Notes under the pieces: model-generated
Databases searched by the model: none
Told to the model about the DNA's origin: nothing
What the model saw: only the letters and a program-made list of their open reading frames with translations
Source of the DNA: Methanomicrobia archaeon LH_S13
Lineage (GTDB): Archaea > Halobacteriota > Syntropharchaeia > Alkanophagales > Methanospirareceae
Direction of reading: 5' to 3'
Length of the DNA: 21,124 bases
NCBI GenBank assembly: GCA_023659785.1
Contig: JAGXOR010000008.1
Span: forward strand, 1-21,124
In this document: positions 1-6,812 of the stretch, piece after piece
Layout: each line of letters starts with the position of its first letter
How positions within the stretch are numbered: the first letter of the stretch is position 1
Translations under genes and position numbers: made by a program

Positions 1-163
1 ACCACATCTAATACTATCAAATAATAGAAAAATGGACAAAAAGTTCATATTTTGTTATCATAGCACCGAGCGACCGATAAAGTGATATATGCGTGTAAAA
101 ACGAAGAAGAGAGAGGGAGTGAATAAAAATAAAGAGAAGGGGAAGAAAGCCTTAATACTCCCC
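1..163. other. Intergenic region downstream of the thermosome gene
   Basis: There is no convincing gene here. On the minus strand, just past the thermosome stop codon, the DNA is pyrimidine-rich with T5 runs (A5 on the plus strand at about 97-101 and 125-129). This is the kind of sequence at which archaeal RNA polymerase terminates. A weak 5-bp hairpin with an A-rich loop lies near 33-47. Short reading frames on both strands look like chance. Confidence 0.4.
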
Positions 164-1804
164 TTACATCCCAGGATAACCGCCTCCTGGAGGCATTCCA
201 CCTCCTGCTCCTGCTGGTGCCTGCTCAGCACTCGATGCAATTACATCGTCTATCCTCAGGATCATTGTTGCTGATTCCGCTGCCGAGCTTAGAGCCTGTG
301 TCTTTATCCTCAGAGGCTCAACGACACTTGCTTTCAACATGTCTGTCGATTCTCCTTTGAACACATCCAGACCCGCATATTTGTCACCCGATTCATGCGC
401 AGACCGAAGTGCAACGAGCATGTCTATGGGGTCTAAACCCGCATTCTCTGCAAGCGCTCTTGGAACCACATCTACCGCATCAGCGAATGCCTGTATTGCC
501 AGTTGTTCTCTACCACCTACGCTTGAGGCATAATCACGCAGCTTCAGCGCCATTTCTATCTCGGTGGCTCCTCCTCCTGTTACATACTTGCCGTCCTCCA
601 CTGCACAAGCGGTCACCCTGAGTGCATCGTTCATCTCACGCTCTAACTCGTCCACTACATGCTCTGTTCCTCCTCGCAACAGTATTGATACCGATTTCGG
701 GTTCTGGCAATTCTCTACAAATATCATCTCCTCGTCACTTATCTTTCTCTCCTCAACCAATCCAGCATTTCCAAGGTCTCCTGGTCTGATCTCCTCCAGA
801 GTCGTTAATACCTTCCCTCCTGTTGCGCTCGCCAGCTTCTTCATGTCGCTCTCCTTTACGCGTTTCACTGCCATTATCCCTTCTTTTGCAAGATAATGCT
901 GTGCCAGGTCATCTATCCCTTTCTGACATAAAAGCACATTTGCACCACTATCTTTCACCTTGCTTACCATCTCCGCCAGCATTCTCTCTTCCTCATCCAG
1001 GAACCCTTTCATCTGGTCCGGCGAGGTAATCTCTATCTTCGCATCCACTTCCGTCTTCTCTACCTCCAACGCAGAATTTACCAGCGCTATCTTCGCATCC
1101 TCGACAAGTTTTGGCATTCCTGTGTGTGCTCTCTCCTTGTCTACCAGCATTCCTTTTATAAACATTGTATCTTCTTTGCTTCCGCCCGTTTTCTTCTCTA
1201 ACTTTATGTGCTCAATGTCCACTTTTCCTTTCTCTCCTTTCTCTGCTATCGCTCTTACCGAGTCCACTGCAAGCTCGGTCAGCAGCTCTCTTGCAACCTC
1301 GACTCCTTTTCCAGTCATAGAAGTCGTTGCTATTTTCTCCAGCGTCTCGGTATCGTCGGGCGTGACGTCCAGTGCCAGCTCCTTTAATATCTCATACGCT
1401 TTCTCCGCCGCTAATCTATATCCCGTTACAATCAACGTCGGGTGTACCTCTTGTTCCAACAGGTCCTCTGCGCGCTTCAGTAACTCCCCTCCAATAACAA
1501 CCGCGCTTGTCGTGCCATCTCCAACCTCGTCATCCTGCGTCTTCGCTATCTCCACCATCATCTTCGCGGCTGGATGTTCTATGTCCATCTCCCTTAGTAT
1601 CGTCGCTCCGTCGTTTGTTATTACAACGTCTCCCGTGGAATTGACCATCATCTTATCCATACCCTTCGGTCCAAGCGTGGACTTGACCGCGGCAGCAATG
1701 GTCTTTGCAGCGAGAATGTTCCTGCTCTGTGCGTCCTTTCCTCTTGTTCGCTCACTACCTTCCTTCATTACCAATAGCGGCGTTCCGCCTAACTGTTGTG
1801 CCAT
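164..1804 (-). CDS. thsA: Thermosome subunit (archaeal group II chaperonin, Hsp60/TCP-1 family)
   Basis: This is a subunit of the ATP-driven, double-ring cytosolic chaperonin that folds proteins. At 546 residues it has the usual family length. The nucleotide-site motifs are intact: LGPKGMDKM at 44-52, NDGATIL at 64-70 and GDGTT at 95-99. The C-terminus is the Gly/Met/Pro-rich tail typical of archaeal subunits (GGMPPGGGYPGM, the last 12 residues), which projects into the ring cavity. The ATG at 1804 is supported by a GGTGAT Shine-Dalgarno sequence at about 1812-1817 and a TATA element at 1841-1850. It is transcribed alone, and the next gene upstream on the same strand ends in a hairpin terminator. 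Only one subunit gene is visible here; others may lie elsewhere. The a/b numbering of archaeal subunits is arbitrary, so the symbol is nominal. Confidence 0.97.
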   Translation of the reverse strand: MAQQLGGTPLLVMKEGSERTRGKDAQSRNILAAKTIAAAVKSTLGPKGMDKMMVNSTGDVVITNDGATILREMDIEHPAAKMMVEIAKTQDDEVGDGTTSAVVIGGELLKRAEDLLEQEVHPTLIVTGYRLAAEKAYEILKELALDVTPDDTETLEKIATTSMTGKGVEVARELLTELAVDSVRAIAEKGEKGKVDIEHIKLEKKTGGSKEDTMFIKGMLVDKERAHTGMPKLVEDAKIALVNSALEVEKTEVDAKIEITSPDQMKGFLDEEERMLAEMVSKVKDSGANVLLCQKGIDDLAQHYLAKEGIMAVKRVKESDMKKLASATGGKVLTTLEEIRPGDLGNAGLVEERKISDEEMIFVENCQNPKSVSILLRGGTEHVVDELEREMNDALRVTACAVEDGKYVTGGGATEIEMALKLRDYASSVGGREQLAIQAFADAVDVVPRALAENAGLDPIDMLVALRSAHESGDKYAGLDVFKGESTDMLKASVVEPLRIKTQALSSAAESATMILRIDDVIASSAEQAPAGAGGGMPPGGGYPGM

Positions 1805-1840
1805 TTTTCATATCACCATTATTTATTATATATCTAGTTC

Positions 1841-1850
1841 TATATAAAGC
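1841..1850 (-). promoter_or_regulatory. TATA box of the thermosome gene
   Basis: On the minus strand the sequence reads GCTTTATATA, a near-consensus archaeal TATA element. Transcription would start about 25 bases downstream, near 1818-1820, leaving a leader of roughly 15 bases that contains the GGTGAT ribosome-binding site. Its strength suits a highly expressed chaperonin. Confidence 0.65.
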
Positions 1851-1855
1851 TTACT

Positions 1856-1868
1856 TGGCATAATGCCA
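1856..1868. promoter_or_regulatory. Palindrome next to the thermosome TATA box (candidate operator)
   Basis: TGGCAT-A-ATGCCA is a perfect inverted repeat with 6-bp arms and a one-base centre. It lies 5 bases upstream of the thermosome TATA element, overlapping or abutting the place where TFB contacts the BRE. A dimeric regulator could bind here and control chaperonin expression. This is inferred from position and symmetry alone; no regulator is known from the window. Confidence 0.35.
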
Positions 1869-1884
1869 TGGATTTTCGGATGCT

Positions 1885-1924
1885 AAAAAGAGAAGGATAG
1901 TCTGCAATAGCAAGCACATCCTTC
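1885..1924 (-). terminator. Hairpin and T-run terminator after the PqqD-like gene
   Basis: Perfect 7-bp arms (GAAGGAT at 1892-1898 and ATCCTTC at 1918-1924) enclose a 19-base loop. On the minus strand they are followed within a few bases by TTTTT (1885-1889). The position, about 40 bases after the PqqD-like stop and before the thermosome promoter, fits a terminator separating the two units. Confidence 0.5.
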
Positions 1925-1963
1925 AAAGGCTTGTGGTTTTTGTTTGGTTTCGGTCTATTACTA

Positions 1964-2218
1964 TTATGTTACCAGCTCAACTTCCCGTAACTTACCGATG
2001 ACATCAGATACAATCTTTTCTGCATCCTCTGCTGTCACACCGGTTTGTTCTTTTACGACTGTACATATATCCTCTTTTGTTCTTGTCCCGTCACACATCT
2101 GCCAGATCGCTATAACAGGTTCATCTGTTCGGAAAGTTTGTTCTTTTTCGTTAACGAGTACCATCGTTCCGTTCTCGTCTTTCGCCAATTCCCCTTTCTT
2201 ATTTATTACTTCTGTCAT
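1964..2218 (-). CDS. PqqD-family small protein (RiPP-recognition-like winged-helix fold)
   Basis: The protein has 84 residues, the size of a single PqqD domain. The sequence shows the family layout: an N-terminal stretch of short strands (KDENGTMVLVNEKEQTF), then a helical part with WQMCDGTRTKEDI, which matches the usual 'iw.lcDG.rtv.eI' signature, and a helix ending in a Val/Leu-rich segment. PqqD domains bind leader peptides of ribosomally made, modified peptides and pass them to a radical-SAM enzyme. No radical-SAM enzyme or precursor peptide is recognisable within the window, so this copy is an orphan here. The gene sits 121 bases behind the nitrilase-family gene, with a T8 run between them, so the two are probably not co-transcribed. 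The family call is fairly secure; the role is unknown. Confidence 0.8.
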   Translation of the reverse strand: MTEVINKKGELAKDENGTMVLVNEKEQTFRTDEPVIAIWQMCDGTRTKEDICTVVKEQTGVTAEDAEKIVSDVIGKLREVELVT

Positions 2219-2306
2219 ACTTAGGAGTAGCCCCCTTATTTACTTTATATTTTACCCTTTTTAAAAAAATGAAAAGTTTATCAATGTCTTTGCGATAAAA
2301 TAAGAT

Positions 2307-2314
2307 AAAAAAAA
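2307..2314 (-). terminator. T8 run after the nitrilase-family gene
   Basis: On the minus strand an uninterrupted T8 lies about 26 bases downstream of the stop codon of the 236-aa gene. Such runs are enough to terminate transcription in archaea. No strong hairpin precedes it. Confidence 0.4.
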
Positions 2315-2339
2315 TATTCAGACGCTGGGTAATTCTTTT

Positions 2340-3050
2340 TTATATCTCATAGCTCAAAATCATCTCATCTATAGTATTACCTTCACGGACGACAAAGCCT
2401 TCCGGGTTTATAATCAAGCTTCCACCTAAACTGAAGAGCTCTTTATTTGAGCCAACGGCATTAGCTTTAAGCACAAATAGGTTGTTTTCAACCGCTCTCG
2501 CAATTGGCAAAGCTCTATTTTTATTTAATTTCCGTATCGCTTCGATTGGCTCATAAAAATGTGCCGATAAGATGAAGATGGCATCTGCCCCCAGTGATTT
2601 ATATTCCTGAGCAAGCATCGGATCGTTTTGATCCCGGCAGATTAAAACTCCAAACTTAGCATTATCTAACTGAAAAATTAAAGGTTCTTTACCCTTCTTA
2701 AAATATGCTTCTTCCAAGGAAGTGAGATTAATCTTGTGATAAATATGCCTCCTTCCATTTGTTAAAAGGACTATTGCGCTATTAAAACGCTTCTTGCGTT
2801 CAAAATAAGGTGCTCCCACGATAACGTTCACACAATCGTGTGTAACCTGTTTTTGAATGATATTCAACATATCCTTTACTTCATTTTGATTGACTTTAGT
2901 AAAATCACGCACATAGCCAGTAATATTGCATTCAGGGAAGCACAAAATGTCTATATCCTCTTTCGATGCTAATGAGATGTATTTAGAAATGGTTATTAAA
3001 TTGGCATCTATGTTATTATAAAGCTTGACTTGTGCAACAGCAGCCTTCAT
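2340..3050 (-). CDS. Carbon-nitrogen hydrolase (nitrilase superfamily)
   Basis: This is a cytosolic amidase-type enzyme that cleaves non-peptide C-N bonds. The Glu-Lys-Cys catalytic triad is complete: Glu40 in FPECNITGY, Lys106 in YHKINLTSLEEAYF (with the conserved second Glu113) and Cys138 in GVLICRDQNDP. At 236 residues it is somewhat shorter than the usual 260-280, with a brief C-terminal part. The substrate cannot be told from sequence; omega-amidase, N-carbamoyl-putrescine amidase and NAD-synthetase-like amidases share this fold. The ATG at 3050 is preceded by a strong AGGAGGG ribosome-binding site (about 3060-3066) and a TATA-like GTTTATAC at 3096-3103. The gene appears to be a single-gene unit between dapB and the PqqD-like gene. 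Confidence 0.88.
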   Translation of the reverse strand: MKAAVAQVKLYNNIDANLITISKYISLASKEDIDILCFPECNITGYVRDFTKVNQNEVKDMLNIIQKQVTHDCVNVIVGAPYFERKKRFNSAIVLLTNGRRHIYHKINLTSLEEAYFKKGKEPLIFQLDNAKFGVLICRDQNDPMLAQEYKSLGADAIFILSAHFYEPIEAIRKLNKNRALPIARAVENNLFVLKANAVGSNKELFSLGGSLIINPEGFVVREGNTIDEMILSYEI

Positions 3051-3095
3051 GATTTTATCCCTCCTCGTCTTGACACTTCCTCCTTCTTTTGAAGT

Positions 3096-3103
3096 ATAAA
3101 CAT
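3096..3103 (-). promoter_or_regulatory. TATA-like element for the nitrilase-family gene
   Basis: The minus strand reads GTTTATAC, about 46 bases upstream of the ATG at 3050, which would give a leader of about 20-25 bases holding the AGGAGGG ribosome-binding site. A second A/T-rich candidate (CTATTTAAG, about 3117-3125) lies further upstream, so the exact element is uncertain. Confidence 0.4.
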
Positions 3104-3217
3104 TTCTTATCCTCCCTTAAATAGGTTATTTGAGGAAAAATAAGATATTAAAGGGATTTTTTGAAGATCCGGAAGCGTTAAAAATTCACATTTACAAAAA
3201 CGCAATAATAAAAGGAG

Positions 3218-3292
3218 AAAAAAAATGTCATCTGAATCCGAATTAACCCAAAAACTTTGGGGATGGTGTCCATGAATCGTTTCTTCTGACAT
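3218..3292 (-). terminator. Structured terminator at the end of dapB
   Basis: Starting at the dapB stop codon, the minus strand can form an outer stem (ATGTCA with TGACAT, 3287-3292 and 3225-3230). Inside it is a perfect 6-bp hairpin, CCCAAA-GTT-TTTGGG (3247-3261). A T8 run (3218-3225) directly follows the outer stem. The arrangement looks like a compound terminator. A 62-codon frame that starts in the dapB stop runs through it and is better read as non-coding. Confidence 0.5.
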
Positions 3293-4101
3293 CATCCCTG
3301 TTCCAGTTCCCCCATCATTCCTTCCATCGAATATATCCCCGCTTCCTCTTTCCTGTTAATCCATTCAATAGCTTTTAGCGCACCCTGAGCGAAAGCTTCT
3401 CGACTGTGTGCACGGTGTGTTATCTCCAGTCGCTCTCCCTTGCCCGCATATAATACCGTGTGGTCGCCAACGATGTCCCCTGCACGGATTGCATGTATTC
3501 CTATCTCCTCATCCTTTCTTTCCCCTGTGATGCCCTGCCTGCCATAGACGAATGATGCGTTTTTTTCTCCGTGGCAATCAGCGAGTATTCCCGCGGCTTT
3601 TACCGCCGTCCCGCTTGGAGCGTCCTTTTTATGCGAGTGGTGCATCTCTATAATCTCCATGTGATACAGGTATGGCAAAAAATGCCGTGCTGCATCTGCA
3701 ATCAATTTCCAGAAGACGTTCACACCGATAGAGAAGTTAGGGGAAATAATGGCAGGGACATGTCCCTTTATAGCGCTTTCCATCTCTTTGAACTGCTCTT
3801 TCGAAAATCCTGTGGTGCCAACCACGAGCTTTATTCTATTACGAGCGGCAACTTCGACGTTTTCAACCGCTGCTGCGGCATTCGTGAAATCCACGAATAC
3901 ATCTGGCTTAACCTCCGTTAACACGGGCTCCATTTTGGCAGGGCTCGATATTTTTATTCCTATTCCCGGTGCTATCTCTTCGCCTACACCGGTTGAGTCG
4001 AAACCCGCTACCAATTCCATATTCTCAGTTTCTACGATGCTTTTCACCACCTGACCGCCCATTCTACCCTTTGCTCCTGCAACCGCTACTTTTATTGCCA
4101 T
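3292..4101 (-). CDS. dapB: 4-hydroxy-tetrahydrodipicolinate reductase
   Basis: The enzyme reduces 4-hydroxy-tetrahydrodipicolinate with NAD(P)H in the diaminopimelate route to lysine. The N-terminal Rossmann motif G-A-K-G-R-M-G is at residues 9-15, GTTGF at 95-99, and the catalytic and substrate-binding stretch EMHHSHKKDAPSGTA at about 152-166, with His154/His155, Lys158/159 and the DAPSGT loop. At 269 residues it has the standard length. There is no Shine-Dalgarno sequence before the ATG at 4101. A TATA-like sequence lies only about 15-26 bases upstream (4116-4127), so the mRNA is probably leaderless or nearly so. No other lysine-pathway gene is next to it; it is divergent from the RNase Z gene and ends at a structured terminator. 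Confidence 0.96.
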   Translation of the reverse strand: MAIKVAVAGAKGRMGGQVVKSIVETENMELVAGFDSTGVGEEIAPGIGIKISSPAKMEPVLTEVKPDVFVDFTNAAAAVENVEVAARNRIKLVVGTTGFSKEQFKEMESAIKGHVPAIISPNFSIGVNVFWKLIADAARHFLPYLYHMEIIEMHHSHKKDAPSGTAVKAAGILADCHGEKNASFVYGRQGITGERKDEEIGIHAIRAGDIVGDHTVLYAGKGERLEITHRAHSREAFAQGALKAIEWINRKEEAGIYSMEGMMGELEQG

Positions 4102-4115
4102 GATTAAATCAAAAG

Positions 4116-4127
4116 TAAAACGTTTAA
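4116..4127. promoter_or_regulatory. Divergent promoter between dapB and the RNase Z gene
   Basis: The element CTTTTTAAACGT (minus-strand reading) is nearly self-complementary around TTTAAA and could serve dapB on the minus strand, giving a leaderless transcript. A TATA-like reading in the same stretch could also serve the plus-strand RNase Z gene. The intergenic region is only 105 bases. Positions are approximate. Confidence 0.35.
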
Positions 4128-4206
4128 AAAGTTTTATGTCTCTTTAATCAAACTTTCTTAGGGGGAAGAAAGTTTATTGGTAAGCTCTCTTTCTAAGGAA
4201 AGTTTT

Positions 4207-5133
4207 ATGCTGCGAATAACGTTTTTAGGAACCGGTGGCTCGACACCAACGCCGAACAGGAATCCATCAGCAATAGCGGTAAATCGCGAAGGGGAACTAA
4301 TGCTGTTTGACTGTGGAGAAGGCACGCAGCGGCAGATGATGCGCGCAAAGACAGGAATGACGCTAAACTCCATTTTTATCACGCATTTCCATGCTGACCA
4401 TGTGCTCGGTATTCCAGGTCTGTTACAAACGATGGCGCTGCAGGGTAGGAAAGAGCCGCTGGAGATGTACGGTCCAAGATACGTGGATAAATTCCTGTAC
4501 CATCTTCTGGCTTTGGGGTATGGAGAAAGGAGTTTTGAAGTAAAAGCGATAGAACTGAAACCAGGGGACGTAGTAAAAAGACCGAAGTATGAGATAAGAG
4601 CGATTAAAACCGTACACAATGTAATAAGCATAGGATATGTGTTAGAAGAAGATAGGAGACCCGGGAGATTTAAGAGAGAAAAGGCAATAGAGCTCGGCGT
4701 CAAACCGGGCCCTCTATTTTCTAAACTTCAATCAGGGCATTCTATTTTGGTAGATGGGGAAGAAGTAAGGCCTGAACAAATCTTAGGACCACCGAGACCG
4801 GGTAGGAAAATTGTTTATACTGGTGATACAAGACCATGTGAAAGCGTGATAGAAGCGGGCAAGGATGCGGACTTATTAATACACGATAGCACTTTGTCAG
4901 AGGAAACGAAACAATACGCAATTGATTATATGCATTCAACCGCTTCGGAAGCCGCGGAAGTTGCGAAAAAGGCATCTGTAAGAAAACTTGTCTTGACGCA
5001 CCTCAGCGCGAGGTATTCAGATTTAGGCGGTGTAAGCAAGCTGGAAGAAGAGGCACGGAGTGTGTTTGAGAAGACCGAAGTTGCGAGAGAGTTAATGACG
5101 ATAGAAGTTCCTTATAGAGACAAAGAACAGTAA
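4207..5133 (+). CDS. rnz: Ribonuclease Z (tRNA 3' endonuclease)
   Basis: This zinc-dependent metallo-beta-lactamase-fold nuclease removes the 3' trailer from pre-tRNA. From the chosen start, the metal motif HFHADH is at residues 60-65, preceded by the family signature FDCGEGTQRQM at 34-44. Later come an ...YTGDTRP... motif, a D-S-T loop and a C-terminal LTHLSARY histidine motif. I start the gene at the ATG at 4207 (308 residues), because homologues begin directly before the ITFLGTGG strand and AAGGAAAG lies just upstream. An in-frame TTG at 4177 would add 10 residues. It converges on the RNase P RNA gene, which encodes the 5' tRNA-processing ribozyme. Confidence 0.95.
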   Translation: MLRITFLGTGGSTPTPNRNPSAIAVNREGELMLFDCGEGTQRQMMRAKTGMTLNSIFITHFHADHVLGIPGLLQTMALQGRKEPLEMYGPRYVDKFLYHLLALGYGERSFEVKAIELKPGDVVKRPKYEIRAIKTVHNVISIGYVLEEDRRPGRFKREKAIELGVKPGPLFSKLQSGHSILVDGEEVRPEQILGPPRPGRKIVYTGDTRPCESVIEAGKDADLLIHDSTLSEETKQYAIDYMHSTASEAAEVAKKASVRKLVLTHLSARYSDLGGVSKLEEEARSVFEKTEVARELMTIEVPYRDKEQ

Positions 5134-5191
5134 CTGCTCAATATCTTTGGTATTTGGATTTGGGATTTTATTTTTAATGGGTTTCTTTGAT

Positions 5192-5473
5192 GGGGAGTGA
5201 GGAGAGTAAGCCCCCTTCTGTTTCGGCAGCATTTATCTTCGCGCCTTCTCTAATCGAGGCTTGCACCCACGAGGTTGGTCGTTCCATCCGTAACCATACG
5301 ACTTCATCCTTCCGGAATCACCACTTAGTATAGCACGGTATCGTTTCTATACCAGAGCCAAGACTCTCGCCTTATGCCCTCCCGGCATTCGTGTTTTCGC
5401 GGTGGAGGGACTTTCCTCAGCGTCAACGCTTTTTTAAAAGGGTTGAACCGGCAGCTGCCCTTCCTCTCTCCCC
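5192..5473 (-). ncRNA. rnpB: RNase P RNA (archaeal)
   Basis: This is the catalytic RNA that removes 5' leaders from pre-tRNAs. On the minus strand the conserved core is clear. GAGGAAAGTCCCTCCACC (5401-5418) is the universal P4-side CR-I sequence. AGATAAATGCTGCC and ACAGAAGGGGGCTTAC (about 5206-5240) are the CR-IV/CR-V sequences near the 3' end. The two ends pair as a P1 helix, GGGGAG-A-GAGGA with TCCTC-A-CTCCCC, 12 bp with one A-A mismatch, which sets the boundaries within a base or two. The length of about 282 nucleotides fits a type A archaeal RNA. It starts 40 bases behind the ftsZ stop codon, with a TATA-like AAAAATATTTTT (about 5496-5507) at the right distance for its own promoter, although read-through from ftsZ is possible. 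Confidence 0.93.
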
Positions 5474-5495
5474 TATGTTATAGATTATTCTATGC

Positions 5496-5507
5496 AAAAA
5501 TATTTTT
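5496..5507 (-). promoter_or_regulatory. TATA-like element of the RNase P RNA gene
   Basis: An A/T-only stretch centred near 5500 lies about 27 bases upstream of the RNA's predicted 5' end, the standard spacing for an archaeal TATA box. It lies between the ftsZ stop and the RNA. The same T-rich stretch could instead act as an ftsZ terminator. Confidence 0.4.
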
Positions 5508-5512
5508 TTCTG

Positions 5513-6616
5513 TTACCGGATAAACGGTATAATATCGCCAATTCCTCTACTTCCGGTGCCCACTCCCTTTTCCTTTACATTCATATGCTCTTCTCGCTCT
5601 TCGTATCTCCCACCGAATATCCATGTTGGCTCCACACCGGTGATTATCGCCGTTACTCTCGCCTTCCCATTGTAATTGTTATTTATCCTCGCACCCCATA
5701 TCACGTTTGCATCCGGATTTAAATCGTAGGTAAGTATCTCCACGATGTCATTTGTCTCAAGCATTGTAAGATCAGACCCCCCTGTGATGTGTATAAGAGC
5801 ACCTTTTGCCCCTCGATAGTCCGCTTCTAAAAGCGGATGACTGAGTGCATCAGATACAACTGCTTCTGGCTTATTCTCTGATTTCGTCGTCTCGCCGACG
5901 AGCATCACAGCGACACCTCCTTCTGCCATCACTGCCTTGAGGTCCGCAAAGTCGAGATTAATCATAGAGGGTTGTGTTATCGTCTCTGCTATGCCCTGTA
6001 TCGTACCTGCAATCAACATGTCCATTGTTTTAAAAGCATCATTCACCGAAAGGTTCCCAGCATATTTTAGCAATTTCTCATTCTCCAGCACGATAACCGT
6101 ATCTGTGACGTTTCTCAATTCCTCTATTCCCTCCGCTGCTTTTACTCTCCTTTTCCTCTCCACATTAAAGGGGAAAGAAACCATAGCAACTACAATCGCA
6201 CCTGCTTCCTTCGCTACTTCCGCAACAATTGGCGAAGCCCCCGTACCCGTTCCACCGCCCATTCCCGTGGTGAGAAACACAAAGTTTTTATCCGCTAATA
6301 ATCTCTGTAATTTGTCCCTATCTATTTCCGCTGCTTTCCTCGCTATTTCCGGTGAACCACCAGCTCCTAAACCCCGCGTAAGAGATTTCCCTATCATTAC
6401 CTTCTTTTCGCAGCTTATCGAATCCAGGTGCAGCTTGTCTGTATTTACGGCTACCCTATCCACATTATCCAGTCCGCCTAAGCGCTCCAATCTGTCCATA
6501 GAATTGTTGCCTGCTCCTCCAACACCAACTATTGCTAGCTTCGGCACCCCAAACCAATCTTCTTCTTCTTCCCTTACAGCTATCTCTTCTGGACTATATT
6601 CCCTCATTCCTTCCAT
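5513..6616 (-). CDS. ftsZ: Cell division GTPase FtsZ
   Basis: FtsZ is the tubulin-family GTPase that forms the division ring at midcell. Visible motifs: the glycine-rich nucleotide loop GVGGAGNNSMDRL at 31-43, the tubulin signature GGGTGTG at 120-126, the ENEKLLKYAG stretch, and the T7-loop region DFADLKAVM with the Asp needed for GTP hydrolysis in the next subunit. The length, 367 residues, is typical. The N-terminus carries an acidic extension (residues 1-22). After a charged linker the protein ends in GIGDIIPFIR, which looks like the conserved C-terminal peptide that binds anchors such as SepF. The ATG at 6616 follows a GGTGG ribosome-binding site and a TATA box. I cannot assign it firmly to the FtsZ1 or FtsZ2 type. 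It is divergent from the cluster that contains cetZ. Confidence 0.97.
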   Translation of the reverse strand: MEGMREYSPEEIAVREEEEDWFGVPKLAIVGVGGAGNNSMDRLERLGGLDNVDRVAVNTDKLHLDSISCEKKVMIGKSLTRGLGAGGSPEIARKAAEIDRDKLQRLLADKNFVFLTTGMGGGTGTGASPIVAEVAKEAGAIVVAMVSFPFNVERKRRVKAAEGIEELRNVTDTVIVLENEKLLKYAGNLSVNDAFKTMDMLIAGTIQGIAETITQPSMINLDFADLKAVMAEGGVAVMLVGETTKSENKPEAVVSDALSHPLLEADYRGAKGALIHITGGSDLTMLETNDIVEILTYDLNPDANVIWGARINNNYNGKARVTAIITGVEPTWIFGGRYEEREEHMNVKEKGVGTGSRGIGDIIPFIR

Positions 6617-6642
6617 TTTTCCACCTTTTCTTTTTCCATCCT

Positions 6643-6654
6643 ATTTTTATATAT
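6643..6654 (-). promoter_or_regulatory. TATA box of ftsZ
   Basis: The minus strand reads CATATATAAAAA, a strong TATA element 27-38 bases upstream of the ATG at 6616. A short leader would carry the AAAGGTGG ribosome-binding site (about 6621-6628). A partly palindromic stretch, ACCTTCTTAGGAAGTA (about 6668-6683), lies just upstream and could be a regulatory site. Confidence 0.6.
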
Positions 6655-6812
6655 GTATTAGTAATTACCTTCTTAGGAAGTAGGGGTTGTATAAAGTTTT
6701 CGGTTGGGCGATTAGGTGCGATATCACAAAATGTTTCTCAGAAAAACTTTTTAGAAAGAAAAAAGAGTGAGTAATAGAAATTTGCAATCTTCCGTAAAAA
6801 GGAGAAGTAAAA

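Noticed and set aside
960..1847. A 295-codon open frame on the plus strand, antisense to the thermosome gene
   Set aside because: Its product is a Ser/Thr/Ile-rich sequence typical of the reverse complement of a highly conserved gene; no ribosome-binding site or family match, and the thermosome call is certain.
3107..3295. A 62-codon frame starting in the dapB stop codon (ATGATG overlap)
   Set aside because: It could look translationally coupled, but the sequence is a stem-loop followed by T8 and the product has a poly-Leu run and no family resemblance; a terminator explains it better.
3270..3300. C-box-like ATGATGT on the minus strand, a possible C/D guide RNA
   Set aside because: No matching D box (CTGA) or C'/D' pair at the expected distances.
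4177..4206. Upstream TTG start for the RNase Z gene
   Set aside because: It adds 10 residues not seen in the family; the ATG at 4207 sits directly before the conserved first strand and has its own AAGGAAAG site.
5937..6683. A 248-codon open frame on the plus strand, antisense to ftsZ
   Set aside because: Low-complexity Ser/Ala/Pro/Thr composition mirroring ftsZ codons; it runs through the ftsZ promoter.
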